Positions 44,061-54,222 of a DNA stretch of 64,000 bases are shown here, one piece after another. The position numbers were made by a program, and so were the translations under genes. Source of the stretch: an uncultured Clostridia bacterium (lineage in GTDB: Bacteria; Bacillota; Clostridia; UBA1381); contig CANRKO010000012.1 of NCBI GenBank assembly GCA_947631235.1, forward strand, positions 1-64,000. The letters run 5' to 3'. The notes beneath the pieces are model-generated. The model was given only the letters and a program-made list of their open reading frames with translations, searched no databases and had not been told where the DNA came from. Within the stretch, counting starts at the first letter, position 1; every line of letters begins with the position of its first letter.

Positions 44061-44232
44061 TTTCCGAGAACATCGTCAAAAAACGACAATATCCTCGGAA
44101 ATGCAACAACACGGGGCGATAACGCCCCGCATTATTACACTTCGCATACGCGTTAATATGCAGGGGGATGAGCGGCTCCGCAAGAGCCGCTCATGCGGGT
44201 TAGGAATGCAACGTCAATGCGTTGTTCCTTAC
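44061..44232 (-). other. Cluster of four hairpins between P5 and P6
   Basis: Consecutive palindromes are TTCCGAGAACATCGTC with its partner (44062-44100), CGGGGCG/CGCCCCG (44112-44129), ATGAGCGGCT/AGCCGCTCAT (44168-44194) and an AGGAA-AACG/CGTT-TTCCT stem (44202-44229). None has a strong T-run. They may stabilise the P5 mRNA end or partly terminate it. No clear promoter for P6 was found here. Confidence 0.5.
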
Positions 44233-44245
44233 GAATTATGCGTTA

Positions 44246-47200
44246 TTATTCTGTGGGATTGGTAACTTCCCCGGGGTCGGAAACAGGAGATTCCTCGGGA
44301 GTCTCCTCACCCTCCGGCGCAGGAGTTGCCTCTCCTTCGGGTGCGGGCGTTTCCTCCGCATCGGGTGCGGGTGTCGCTTCCGCATCGGGCGCGGGCGTTT
44401 CCTCCGGAGCGGGAGTTACCTCAGGTTCGGGCGCCTCGGCGCTGCTGTTTACCTGTCTCTCGTTAACCGCGAGTATAATATTGCTTTCAGCCCAATAACC
44501 GGATATATCGGTCGGGGTGAATGTTACGATCGCTGTCGACGGAGCGAGAACGTTGTTGATCATCGTTACAGCCTCGGCTCTCGTCAAAGGCGAATACGGA
44601 GCGAACGTTCCGTCCGCGTAACCGGAAACCACACCGCGTGTAGCGAGCGTCGTTATGCTATCCTTAGCCCAGTTATCAGACGTTACATCCGTGAACATAT
44701 CGTCCACAACAACGATGTCATACTTCTGCGCTCTTGTGATTACAGCCGCAAGTTCGCCTCTCGTTACCTGATTATCGGGTCTGTATGTGCCGTCCTCGTA
44801 GCCGCTTATCACATTATAATTTTCAAGATAACCTACATACTTATTATACCAAGCGTCGTCCGCAACGTCGGGGAATGACGAATCATACACACCGTCGGGA
44901 ATATCGTCGCCGTTTATAAGTCTCGCTATCATCGACGCAAGTTCCGCTCTTGTGATATTGTTATCGGGCAGGAACGTGCCGTCGTCATAGCCGGACGCGT
45001 AAGGCTTCGTGTACTCCGTGTCAATCAGAGGAGCGGGCGTGGGAGTCGGAGTCGACGGTGACGACGGAGCGGGCGTCTTGTCGGGAGCGGGTTTAACCGT
45101 AATTCCCACAGACTTCTGAACGCCTCCAACGTTCACGGTAATTCTTACCTCTCCTTCCTTCAAAAGCTTAACGTTACCGTTTTCATCTACCGTTGCGATA
45201 GTTTCATTGGTTGACTTCCATGTCGGCTTGCTTGTTGTTCCGGTGATTGTCGGATTGAGCGTCAGCGTTTCGCCTACGTAGCCCTCAAGATTTGACTCGG
45301 GGAACTTGACGGTCACGCTGCTTCCGCCGCCACCGCCGCCGCCACCGCCGCCACCGGTGGTCTGCGTCATGTAAAGTTCTGTTTCCGCTTTAAGCGTAAA
45401 CGGATATTCAATCTTCGTCTTACCTTCCTTATCGGTGTAATACGCCTTAAATCTCGACGGTTTAGCGCCCAAGACGCCCGTTGAGGAGTTAAATCCGTTA
45501 TCGTCCGCAACGGATGTCACGTCCGTGTACACCTCGGCAAGCTTTGTTGTCGAATTTACCTTATAAACAACCACATGGTTCTTTAACGTTGTTACCGCAG
45601 CACTTCCCGCAGGTGACGGATTGTGGTTATCGTCGCCCTTCTTTCTTGCCTGTACGGTATACTCCTTGCCCTTTTCAAGATTCTCAAAGTTCGGCTCTGC
45701 AACCCAGTCCGTGCCGTTGATTGAGTATTCAAGCGTATCGTCCTTAACGTAACCGTTCTCGGTGTCGGGAACGATATTGTTCGTCTTGGGATCAACCTTT
45801 ACCTTCGGAGCGGCAGGCTCGTCTTGATCAGCCTTGTTGATCTTACCTGTAGACTTAGAAGATATATCATCCTCAATCTCATAATTCTTTGCAGCGTCTC
45901 CCGTGAGAGTTACATCGCTTAACGTAACTTCCTTATCGGTATCGCTTGCGTTTGCGTCGGCAAACGTCGCCTTAAATTCAAGGGTCAGCTTGCCTTCGTC
46001 CGCAGTTTCTACGCCCGCGGGGTCTGCTACCGTGCCGCTGTATGTATTGTCACCGTTATATTTTTTCTCGATACCGAGGGTAACATCCGACAGCTTAATC
46101 TTTTTCTTGTTGGTCGTAATCGCAACGCTTGTTTCCTTGCCGCCGAATGCCAGCTTTAAGGTCGCCGCGCCGCATTCAAGGTCAACCGTGCCTGCACCGT
46201 CGGCAGCCGTAATCGTCTTATCGGGTGTGGTTGAACCCGTGGGATATACCAGCGTAATTATGCCGCCCTCGGCGATAAACTGCTCCCATGTGATCGGTGT
46301 TGCGGTCGTTCCTTCATAGTTAAGCGATACCATCATACCCGTTAAATCAAGCTTCTCGGGATATGTGTACGTTACCTTAGGCTGTGTCGTAACCGTAATG
46401 CTATCCAAATTCTTCGGCTTTACACTACCCTTACCGGTGATTGTCGCGCTTGTATCAAGTACGTAGTTGCTCGCCGCAGCGCCGGTAAGCGGAGTTGTCG
46501 CGTCTTTCGTTATCGTTACGGTTACATTGTCTTGCGGCGTTCCGTTCACATCGTTCTCGCTGTACTCATAACCGTAATTGAAGATAACCTCGTCGCCCTG
46601 AAAAACCGCATCGCCTGTGTTTGTCGGCGTCAGGTTGACTGTTTGTCCCGTCTTGGTTCTGTTTGCCGTATCACCCTGAGTGATGTTCGGAACGGTTACT
46701 TCAATCGTTGTAATCTTCTTTTGCTCGATTGTACCTTTAAGCGCGGCAAGTGAAGTCGGATCAAGCTTTAACGTATAATACTTGTTAAAATCTGCAGCCG
46801 CATCACCCGCAGCGGTTATTGTGCCGCTGAATGAAATAGCCTTGTCCGAACCCGCGTTCGCGTCCGCATATGTGAACAAGTCGGCGGTCGTAGCGGTAAT
46901 GTCCGCATACGTTGTTTGGTCTTCGGTCAGCATATCTGTCGTGGTTACTGTGAGCGTCGGCGTGTCTGTTGTTTCAAGAGCGGTCGTCTTGTCATACGTC
47001 TTTGAAATTCCGTCCGCCGGAGCGGCTACCGTAACTTTTACTTCGATTTTCTGTACCTTTAATTCAAAATGTCCTGTCGGATCGCCCGCGCCGGCATTGA
47101 GTACCGTGTCGTCGGTGGTAATGCCCGTATTTCCGCCTTCAACATAGAATTGCAGGTGCTTTCCGTTCATTTCGGGCGTAAGCGTCGTATCCTTATCAAT

Positions 47201-49366
47201 ATCGCCATAATCTCCGACAACATCGTGCGTATCGGGTTCAACGACGCGCATCTTGATACCCGCATCCGCAAGGTCGTCAAACGACTCAAATGTGTCGGTC
47301 TCGCCGTTATCGTACGTTACCGTTACAGATAAACCGGTGTCGCCGAGTTTGTCGCCGTACTTTGTATCATCGGTTGTAAATGTTCCCGTTACCGTACCGC
47401 TTGCAATAGATCTGTCCTTAAGCGTACCTACCTTTTGCGGCGTCGCGGTAAGATCGTCCTTGGGAACAACGTACAGCGTCTTGCCGTTCATTTCGGGCGT
47501 GTATTTGTCGGTCTTATTCTTAACTTCATGCTGATTACCGGTGCCGGTATAGCTTGCAGGCGGCGTTGTATCGTCATCCACGTAGAAGAATGTGAATGAA
47601 TCGGCAGGATATGCGCTTACCTTTTGTTCCGTTGTTGTACCGCTGTCGGTCTCTGTCTCGATTACAATATCATCAAAGTTAAACGACGGCTGATCATCGG
47701 GTGTATCTGTTGACTTGTAACTCAAACTGTTAGCGGGAACATCTGTTACGCCTGTTATATTAGTCTTATCCTTAGTACCCGTTACGGTTAATTCTGCTTT
47801 TACGGTAACAGCAGTGGGTTCTGAGCCTGTTTTGCCTTTTTCAGCCACGTAGAAGGTGTTCGTACCCTCTGTAAGAGTTACGGCAGCGTCAACTACTTTA
47901 AGCTTGCCGTCTGCGTCAACACAGTAAAGCGCAAGGTTGTTGTCGTCAAAGTTAGCGTAATGGATATTGTTGATTGTATCGCCGTTGTCATACGCAAGGT
48001 CTACCACAATAGCCTGGGCAGTAGAATCTTCAAGCAAACCAAGAACGCTTTTACCGGCATAATAAGTATTTCCGGCTTTACCGAAGGTGGTTTCGTCGGC
48101 GTCGATGACGGTTTCTGTGTCGAGGGTGATTGTGCTGAGTTGCCTGGCAGACACCGCTAATTCACCGATTGAGCACATTACTGTATTACCTGACTTAAAC
48201 GCATATACCGCATACAGTGTCTTACCGGTCATATCGGTTGTCAGCTTGTCGGGAACCGGTGTCAGTTCCGACGTATCGGTTTTACCCGCATCGCCGTAGT
48301 AATACGACACCTTTTTCATCTCATTAACATCCGATGTCAAAACCACTGAGTCAGGAGCTTCATTGAATGTCGCCGTTAATTCTAATTGATTTGCAACATC
48401 ACCGATACCCTTATTTACATCAAGCGCTGTACCTTCCAACTGCGCCGGTAATGTGTAAGATACATTTGTGGACTCCAACTTCGTTGCAACACGGCTCGCC
48501 GATTCAGGGAAGAGGTCTAAGTCGCCGGTGTAGTCGAAGTGGTTTTTGATGTTGGTATCAGGTGTTACTGAACGATTTGCATTCCACTGTGATTTCCATA
48601 TTGGTAGAGTATTAGTTCCGGTTTGAATTACAAATTGTGACTGGTTCAACGCTGCCTGTATAACCTTTGTGCCTGCCGGCGGAACCTCTTTTACTTTAAA
48701 CGGAACTGCCAATATGGCTACTTCGTCATCTGTCAAATCGTCTGTAAATCCAAAAAGTTTATTTGCGGGATTTGCTTGAGATGTTGACATGCTTATGTAT
48801 ATTATCTTAGGTTCATCTGCAGGCTTTATAATACTTTCTTCTCTACCAGGAGCCTGAGTAATATCTTCACCCATAGCAGCCACAACATCAGTATAACGTG
48901 AATATACGCTGTTGAGATTCGACATTATGGAAGAATAGTTGTCTTGCAATTCGCTAGTATCGTAGAATACAGGCTCTAAATATTTACTTGCATATTCAAG
49001 TCCTGCGGCGATATTGGATACACCGCCGGAAAGGCTGCGGTGGGACGTATAATCTGCCTGATTAGCCCATTGTGAGAAATGCGAAGTACCTCCGCCTGTT
49101 TGCTCATCCATAGTTTTTAGATTAGTCAATGATAAACCAATCCAAAAAATATCATCTTGCTGAAAAGGATCTGATGGTAAATCCTGAATTGCGGGAACGT
49201 CATCAGGTGCATACGATGTACCCTCACCCATATAAACCATGTTCAATTTTGCTCTGTTTTCTGAGGTGCCCTCTGTTGTATCAGTAGCAAAGACTCCCGG
49301 TTGAATCATTGCCATTATCATCGCTATAGCAATAAACGATGATAATACTTTTTTAAGATGTTTCAT
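44246..49366 (-). CDS. P5: SLH-anchored protein with N-terminal cohesin-like domain, YDG and Big_2 domains
   Basis: 1706 residues with signal peptide MKHLKKVLSSFIAIAMIMAM (cleavage near VFA ~28). Residues ~35-295 are a beta-sandwich candidate shared with P4 and, more distantly, P3 (FWIGLSLTN, GLEYASKYLEP, ILAVPFKVKE). Next come repeated Ig-like modules (~300-800), YDG-type domains (KTYDKTT, KKYNGDNTYSG), a run of eleven or more Gly (~1340-1355), a Big_2 domain (~1355-1430) and three SLH domains (~1455-1640: ASGYDDG, NNITRAE). After the SLH set comes an unusual acidic tail of PAPEGEATPAPEGEE repeats. RBS AGGAGG precedes the ATG. It follows P4 by 25 bases in the same operon. I infer an S-layer-anchored scaffold. 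Confidence 0.85.
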   Translation of the reverse strand: MKHLKKVLSSFIAIAMIMAMIQPGVFATDTTEGTSENRAKLNMVYMGEGTSYAPDDVPAIQDLPSDPFQQDDIFWIGLSLTNLKTMDEQTGGGTSHFSQWANQADYTSHRSLSGGVSNIAAGLEYASKYLEPVFYDTSELQDNYSSIMSNLNSVYSRYTDVVAAMGEDITQAPGREESIIKPADEPKIIYISMSTSQANPANKLFGFTDDLTDDEVAILAVPFKVKEVPPAGTKVIQAALNQSQFVIQTGTNTLPIWKSQWNANRSVTPDTNIKNHFDYTGDLDLFPESASRVATKLESTNVSYTLPAQLEGTALDVNKGIGDVANQLELTATFNEAPDSVVLTSDVNEMKKVSYYYGDAGKTDTSELTPVPDKLTTDMTGKTLYAVYAFKSGNTVMCSIGELAVSARQLSTITLDTETVIDADETTFGKAGNTYYAGKSVLGLLEDSTAQAIVVDLAYDNGDTINNIHYANFDDNNLALYCVDADGKLKVVDAAVTLTEGTNTFYVAEKGKTGSEPTAVTVKAELTVTGTKDKTNITGVTDVPANSLSYKSTDTPDDQPSFNFDDIVIETETDSGTTTEQKVSAYPADSFTFFYVDDDTTPPASYTGTGNQHEVKNKTDKYTPEMNGKTLYVVPKDDLTATPQKVGTLKDRSIASGTVTGTFTTDDTKYGDKLGDTGLSVTVTYDNGETDTFESFDDLADAGIKMRVVEPDTHDVVGDYGDIDKDTTLTPEMNGKHLQFYVEGGNTGITTDDTVLNAGAGDPTGHFELKVQKIEVKVTVAAPADGISKTYDKTTALETTDTPTLTVTTTDMLTEDQTTYADITATTADLFTYADANAGSDKAISFSGTITAAGDAAADFNKYYTLKLDPTSLAALKGTIEQKKITTIEVTVPNITQGDTANRTKTGQTVNLTPTNTGDAVFQGDEVIFNYGYEYSENDVNGTPQDNVTVTITKDATTPLTGAAASNYVLDTSATITGKGSVKPKNLDSITVTTQPKVTYTYPEKLDLTGMMVSLNYEGTTATPITWEQFIAEGGIITLVYPTGSTTPDKTITAADGAGTVDLECGAATLKLAFGGKETSVAITTNKKKIKLSDVTLGIEKKYNGDNTYSGTVADPAGVETADEGKLTLEFKATFADANASDTDKEVTLSDVTLTGDAAKNYEIEDDISSKSTGKINKADQDEPAAPKVKVDPKTNNIVPDTENGYVKDDTLEYSINGTDWVAEPNFENLEKGKEYTVQARKKGDDNHNPSPAGSAAVTTLKNHVVVYKVNSTTKLAEVYTDVTSVADDNGFNSSTGVLGAKPSRFKAYYTDKEGKTKIEYPFTLKAETELYMTQTTGGGGGGGGGGGSSVTVKFPESNLEGYVGETLTLNPTITGTTSKPTWKSTNETIATVDENGNVKLLKEGEVRITVNVGGVQKSVGITVKPAPDKTPAPSSPSTPTPTPAPLIDTEYTKPYASGYDDGTFLPDNNITRAELASMIARLINGDDIPDGVYDSSFPDVADDAWYNKYVGYLENYNVISGYEDGTYRPDNQVTRGELAAVITRAQKYDIVVVDDMFTDVTSDNWAKDSITTLATRGVVSGYADGTFAPYSPLTRAEAVTMINNVLAPSTAIVTFTPTDISGYWAESNIILAVNERQVNSSAEAPEPEVTPAPEETPAPDAEATPAPDAEETPAPEGEATPAPEGEETPEESPVSDPGEVTNPTE
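45318..45358 (-). repeat. GGN trinucleotide run encoding a poly-Gly linker
   Basis: An in-frame GGT/GGC run in P5 between the YDG region and the Big_2 domain. Its length can vary by slippage without changing frame. Confidence 0.7.
48500..49366 (-). repeat. Duplicated N-terminal coding block (P5 copy)
   Basis: The DNA is highly similar to the start of P4 (53280-54191). Long identical stretches occur around 48530-48690, opposite 53300-53460. Confidence 0.8.
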
Positions 49367-49391
49367 TTTGTCGTTTCCTCCTTGTTAACTC

Positions 49392-52300
49392 TTAATTTTG
49401 CGGTAATGCCTTATAAAATTGATCTATTCCCGTAGTAACCTTAGACATAATTTCACTGGCATCATTATTATTAGCAGTATAATTTTCATCTGTAACAGTA
49501 TCTGCTATTCTAAATTTATACAGGCTGTGTACACCTACACTTGCAAAATAACCTATGTTAGCCATGATTTCAGATGCGTCGTTGTTATTTATTGTATCAT
49601 TTGCGTCGATATAAACATCTCCGCGTCTGGAAATGGCTATTACCTTACGCGTCTGCTCGACTGTATCTTCTGTAATCGGGTCTGTAAATGTATACTTCAT
49701 TTCATATACATCGGGACGTATATCATAGTCAACAAAGTTTACAAATACATGATTATTACCCGTGGCAGTTTCAGACGGATTGTCTGTTGTAAGTTCATCG
49801 TCTGTATACTTAGCAAGTCCGCCCTTAAAGACTTTCATGCTAAGGCTGCTTGAAACAGAACTGTCTGCTACCGGCTTATCCATAGAATCGTAAGCTGTAA
49901 ATCCTACGTCCTTAAATGCCTTTCTCTGGAACACGAACATCGCATACGGGTCTTCGTCGCCGTTATAATCCTCGTAAGTTGTCCACGCATTTGTATAGTA
50001 ATCCAAATTCGCAGTTACTCCGCTGAACTTATGTGTTGACTTAAACGCCGTTACTGCAGCCTGTTTTGCCTCTTCGCCGTCATAGGTTTCATCGTCGCTC
50101 ATAATCATGCCGACAGGCGAGTTACCGTAATTCAGTTCAACCCTTGCCGTTGCATACTGCAATATATCGAACTCATACTTTTCCGATGTTGTGCCGTCGG
50201 GAGCGGTAACGGTGACTTCAACCTTAGTTGACGAGTTTGTATCGCTTTCGTCGTCATACGTTGTCTGCTCGGGCTTGAATGTAAACGTATATTTGCCGTC
50301 TCCATCAGGGCCAGAGACATCAGCCGGCTGACCGTTTACCTCGACCGTAACCGTTGAACCGGGCTGCGAGGGAGTAAGCTCGCCATACACGTTCTCCGTT
50401 TCGTCATCGTCAACAATCAGATAATGCTTTTCGGTGTCAGGATCGAACTTCTGATCCGGCTGCTTTTCCCACCGCTCATTCGCGAACGGAAGATCGTCGC
50501 CGTCCGAACTGTCCTTCTTAAATACCGCGCCGCTGCCGGTGCCGTCGTCGCCGGGCTTTTTAAGTGACGCATCGTCGCTGAGAACATACACGGCGTATAC
50601 CTCTAACGTTGAAGTACCCTCTTCCGGCACAGTGTCGACCGTAAACATATTAGCCTTATATGTGGTCGTCAAGTCGCTTGCTTTATAATCGTTTGAAATC
50701 GACTGTTCCGCAAAATTCTTGTCCGTTGACCATCCACCAAACATCTTGCTCTCGGGCGCCTTATCAATCGTAGGTAATGTTGTCGGCGCAGGATCGGCAT
50801 CCTCACCGTTAACCTTTTTAACAGCTCCCTCAGTTGAGATTGGCTTCTTTGCCTCTACCGTATAGGTAACATCGTCAGCTTTATCGGCTGTCTTTGTATC
50901 TTTAAACGTTACCGTCCACTGCGCGTCCTTATATACCGCATATATATTCAGCGGTTCGCCTGTACCGGCAGGAATATCGGTTGTGGCGGTAAATTCATGC
51001 TCGCCTGTCTTTTCCTGCTCATTATCGTACGTTACAAACTTATCAATCGTCTTTCCTGTGGGGGGTGTGAAATCCGTACCCTCCTGAGGCAGAGTTTTTG
51101 AGTTCAAAGTCAAGTTCGTCTTTGCATCGGCGAGTTTTTGCGGCGGTGTGGGCGTAGTAATATTAACCGTTACATAGTCCTTCTCATGCGCTGTATCGTC
51201 TTTTACAGTACCATCACCGTAATTAGCATGAACTACACGCGATGTGGGAACAATATGCAAATCCGCGTCTCCGCCGTCTCCCGCAGCCTTATCGCTAACG
51301 GTTCCGACCGCAAAGTTGCTGTTCTCTACAGCGGTAATAACTATATCATAGTTACCGAATGCTTGCGGCATAGTATTATCCGCCGTGCTGCTATGGTCGC
51401 TCAGATTTTCAAATTTTACCTTAATGTCGTCGCTTCCGTCGCCAAACACGTCTATTGACGGTTTCGGCTCATCTGTACCATCAGCAATCTCAATCGTCAC
51501 ATTTGTAATACCCGATGGAACATTATCGTTCGCAAGATACTGATAGTTGTTTGATACAACATAGTTAATTGTCTTTGCTTTTATTTCAAATTCATTCTCA
51601 AAAGTCGTCGGCTCATAGATAAGGAATTTTTCTTTCAAAGCTGCTTGTCCTTCATCAGAAATACTCAAATCCATATCGTATTTCATGGCGTTTGTCGGAC
51701 TCTCAACGGTATCTTCTTGCCCTTGTTTCGTATATGTAGCCTCCAAATACGATAACGGGATAGGATCCGGAACCAAGTTGGTTTTTGAAGAATCCTCTTT
51801 TAAGGTAACTTTTACGTTTCCTTCCGTCAGCGGCGTCTGTTCCTTTCCGTTATACTCAAATTCTGTCTCATCAAAGGATATGTCTATTGTACCTTTCCAC
51901 ATAGCTGTCAAGCTAAGAGACTTGGTTATCGGAGTATCCTTTTCTACTTTTTTGAACTCTTCTCCTTCTTTATAGTACCAACCTTCGAATGTATAATTAT
52001 CTCTTGTAACCGTAGGCATATCTTTGCTTTCGCTTACGTCGCCTATCGTTTGATTTGCATAAAGAGTCACTTGGTCTATTGAGTTCGGCGTACCGCCGTT
52101 TGGATTAAATGTAACCGTTACCTTATCCGACCAATGCGCATAAAGGATGATTTCTCCTTTCGTACCATCTTGCAAAGAGGGGTCAAGATCACTGTTAATC
52201 ACTGTCGTAGAATCAACCTTTTTGCCGTCTTCTTGACCTTGCGGTTTTGTATACCAACCGTCAAAGCCCTTGGTATCATGAGTCATGTCTGCCGGATTCG

Positions 52301-54191
52301 GCATATTCGGTATCGTATCTCCGTAATCTACATACTTATCATTTATTGTACCGTAAGCATATGAACCACCGTTAGCGTCACTGTATTTGCTGCTTCCTTC
52401 ATCTTTATGGAACTTGACGGTAATTGCATCCGCCTTCGGTTCATCATAAGGACCTAAAACATAGCCCCAGCATGCGTATACGGTCGCTTCATTTGAATCG
52501 CCTGTATCTATATAATCACTGAGAGTTTGTTCTTCCGTTAACATATCGCCGTCGCCGCTCTTGTTCTTGTACCAACCCAAAAAGTCATAGCCTTCGTAGT
52601 CACCCTGCGGTTTCGGGGGTACCGGCAGTCCGCCGATTAAGGCTTGAAGTGTGTCGCCCTCATCATATTTTACCGATGCAGGGTCAGCAGGAGCGGCATC
52701 GGGTAAATTCGAGTCAAAGTTTAATGTGTATTGCTTGCTTTCATCATTTGTCGGCGTCCACTTTGCGTAGAGGTCAAGCGAATTGTTGGTATTTCCTTTT
52801 ATTGCATTCTCGTCATATTGTTCAATAAATGTACCTTCCGTCTTTGTGTACCAGCCGGCGAATGTATATTCTGCTCTCGTCGGATTCTCACCAATGAGGT
52901 CTTGGAGTGAAGTTTTAATTACTGATTCGCCCATTTTAGCCGTAAACGATTTTGCATCGCTGGTTCCATCAGTAAACTGCGCATTCTCGCCGTTCAGGTT
53001 GAAGGTGACTTTATAACCGTCGGTGTAGTGGGCATAGACGGTTTTTTCTTCATCAACCGTTGATTCTGTGGTGAATGGTTTGTCGTTGGTTTCATTATTC
53101 TCATCCTCGTACCAACCGACAAATACCTTGCCCACAGGAGGATTAAGGTAGTCGGAAATGTCTTTTCCGTTATACTTTAATGTCGGATTTCCGCCTTCAA
53201 TTACCGACTCCTTGCGATTGTCTTCTGCAAGTTCATCTTTAAATGAACCCTCTCCCGCATTGTATGTTACATCAACCTTCGCCGGGAAAAGATTGAGGTC
53301 GCCGGTGTAGTCAAAGTGGTTTTTGATGTTGTGTTCAGGTGTTACGTTCCTGTCACTGTTCCACTGTGATTTCCATATTGGTAAAGAATTAGTTCCCGTC
53401 TGAATTACAAATTGTGACTGGTTTAATGCTGCTTGTATAACCTTTGTACCTGCTGGAGGGAGTTCCTTTATCTTAAAAGGAACTGCTAATATACAAATCG
53501 GATCATCCTTCAAATCATCTGTAAATCCAAAGAGTTTGTTTGACGGATTTGACTGTGAAGTTGACATACTGATGTATACAACCTTGGGTTGATTGTCTTC
53601 AGTAATAATGCTCGCTTCTCTACCGGTAGCCTTAGTAATATCCTCATTCATACTTGCAGTAATAGTGCCGTAGTTTGTATATACATCTTCAAAATTCGAC
53701 ATTATTGTAGAATAATTATCCTCTATATCCGTGGTCATCTCGGCTGCAGGCTCTATATACTTGCTCGCATATTCAAAACCGGCAGCGATATTAGAAATAC
53801 CACCTGAATGACCTGAGCGGTTAGAAGTATAATCTTCTTGATTTGCCCACTGCGAGAAATGAGACTGATTCTGTGCCGGTGCATTATCCTCTTTATTAGA
53901 AGGATGACTTCCTTTTGTTCCTTCATCCATTTTTTTAGCATCTGAAATGGTTAATCCTACCCAAAAGACTGTACCCACTTCCCACTCAGATGTGTCCGGT
54001 AATTGTGCTTGAATACTCGGGCTATCATCATAAAATGCTTGTTCGCTTCCTTCGCCCAAGTAAACCATACTTACCTTGCCTCGCTGCTCTGATTCTTCAT
54101 TCTTATCAGTGGCAAATATGCTTGGTTGAATCATTGTTATTATCATCGCTATTGCTAAAAATGATGATAATAATTTCTTCATTGTTTTCAT
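49392..54191 (-). CDS. P4: secreted protein with cohesin-like N-domain, Listeria-Bacteroides repeats, GNSP module and degenerate dockerin
   Basis: 1599 residues with signal peptide MKKLLSSFLAIAMIITMIQP. Residues ~35-310 are the cohesin-like candidate shared with P5 (FWVGLTISD, GFEYASKYIEP, ILAVPFKIKE). About six Flg_new/InlB B repeats follow (~315-830; motifs AGWYTKTEG, YAKWTP, FEGWYYKEGE), then an MBG-like region (~830-1010) and further repeats. The GNSP module (~1360-1510; LNYGNSPVGMIMSDDETYD, YDIRPDVYEMKYTF) leads to a dockerin-like end with two NNNDASEIM helices preceded by shortened or altered calcium loops. RBS AGGAGG lies seven bases before the ATG. It lies 31 bases after P3. No catalytic motif was recognised; the role is structural or adhesive by inference. 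Confidence 0.83.
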   Translation of the reverse strand: MKTMKKLLSSFLAIAMIITMIQPSIFATDKNEESEQRGKVSMVYLGEGSEQAFYDDSPSIQAQLPDTSEWEVGTVFWVGLTISDAKKMDEGTKGSHPSNKEDNAPAQNQSHFSQWANQEDYTSNRSGHSGGISNIAAGFEYASKYIEPAAEMTTDIEDNYSTIMSNFEDVYTNYGTITASMNEDITKATGREASIITEDNQPKVVYISMSTSQSNPSNKLFGFTDDLKDDPICILAVPFKIKELPPAGTKVIQAALNQSQFVIQTGTNSLPIWKSQWNSDRNVTPEHNIKNHFDYTGDLNLFPAKVDVTYNAGEGSFKDELAEDNRKESVIEGGNPTLKYNGKDISDYLNPPVGKVFVGWYEDENNETNDKPFTTESTVDEEKTVYAHYTDGYKVTFNLNGENAQFTDGTSDAKSFTAKMGESVIKTSLQDLIGENPTRAEYTFAGWYTKTEGTFIEQYDENAIKGNTNNSLDLYAKWTPTNDESKQYTLNFDSNLPDAAPADPASVKYDEGDTLQALIGGLPVPPKPQGDYEGYDFLGWYKNKSGDGDMLTEEQTLSDYIDTGDSNEATVYACWGYVLGPYDEPKADAITVKFHKDEGSSKYSDANGGSYAYGTINDKYVDYGDTIPNMPNPADMTHDTKGFDGWYTKPQGQEDGKKVDSTTVINSDLDPSLQDGTKGEIILYAHWSDKVTVTFNPNGGTPNSIDQVTLYANQTIGDVSESKDMPTVTRDNYTFEGWYYKEGEEFKKVEKDTPITKSLSLTAMWKGTIDISFDETEFEYNGKEQTPLTEGNVKVTLKEDSSKTNLVPDPIPLSYLEATYTKQGQEDTVESPTNAMKYDMDLSISDEGQAALKEKFLIYEPTTFENEFEIKAKTINYVVSNNYQYLANDNVPSGITNVTIEIADGTDEPKPSIDVFGDGSDDIKVKFENLSDHSSTADNTMPQAFGNYDIVITAVENSNFAVGTVSDKAAGDGGDADLHIVPTSRVVHANYGDGTVKDDTAHEKDYVTVNITTPTPPQKLADAKTNLTLNSKTLPQEGTDFTPPTGKTIDKFVTYDNEQEKTGEHEFTATTDIPAGTGEPLNIYAVYKDAQWTVTFKDTKTADKADDVTYTVEAKKPISTEGAVKKVNGEDADPAPTTLPTIDKAPESKMFGGWSTDKNFAEQSISNDYKASDLTTTYKANMFTVDTVPEEGTSTLEVYAVYVLSDDASLKKPGDDGTGSGAVFKKDSSDGDDLPFANERWEKQPDQKFDPDTEKHYLIVDDDETENVYGELTPSQPGSTVTVEVNGQPADVSGPDGDGKYTFTFKPEQTTYDDESDTNSSTKVEVTVTAPDGTTSEKYEFDILQYATARVELNYGNSPVGMIMSDDETYDGEEAKQAAVTAFKSTHKFSGVTANLDYYTNAWTTYEDYNGDEDPYAMFVFQRKAFKDVGFTAYDSMDKPVADSSVSSSLSMKVFKGGLAKYTDDELTTDNPSETATGNNHVFVNFVDYDIRPDVYEMKYTFTDPITEDTVEQTRKVIAISRRGDVYIDANDTINNNDASEIMANIGYFASVGVHSLYKFRIADTVTDENYTANNNDASEIMSKVTTGIDQFYKALPQN
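53280..54191 (-). repeat. Duplicated N-terminal coding block (P4 copy)
   Basis: Counterpart of 48500-49366. The near-identity suggests recent duplication or gene conversion between neighbouring genes. Confidence 0.8.
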
Positions 54192-54222
54192 CTTCGTTCC
54201 TCCTTTTATTTTTTATCAATGA

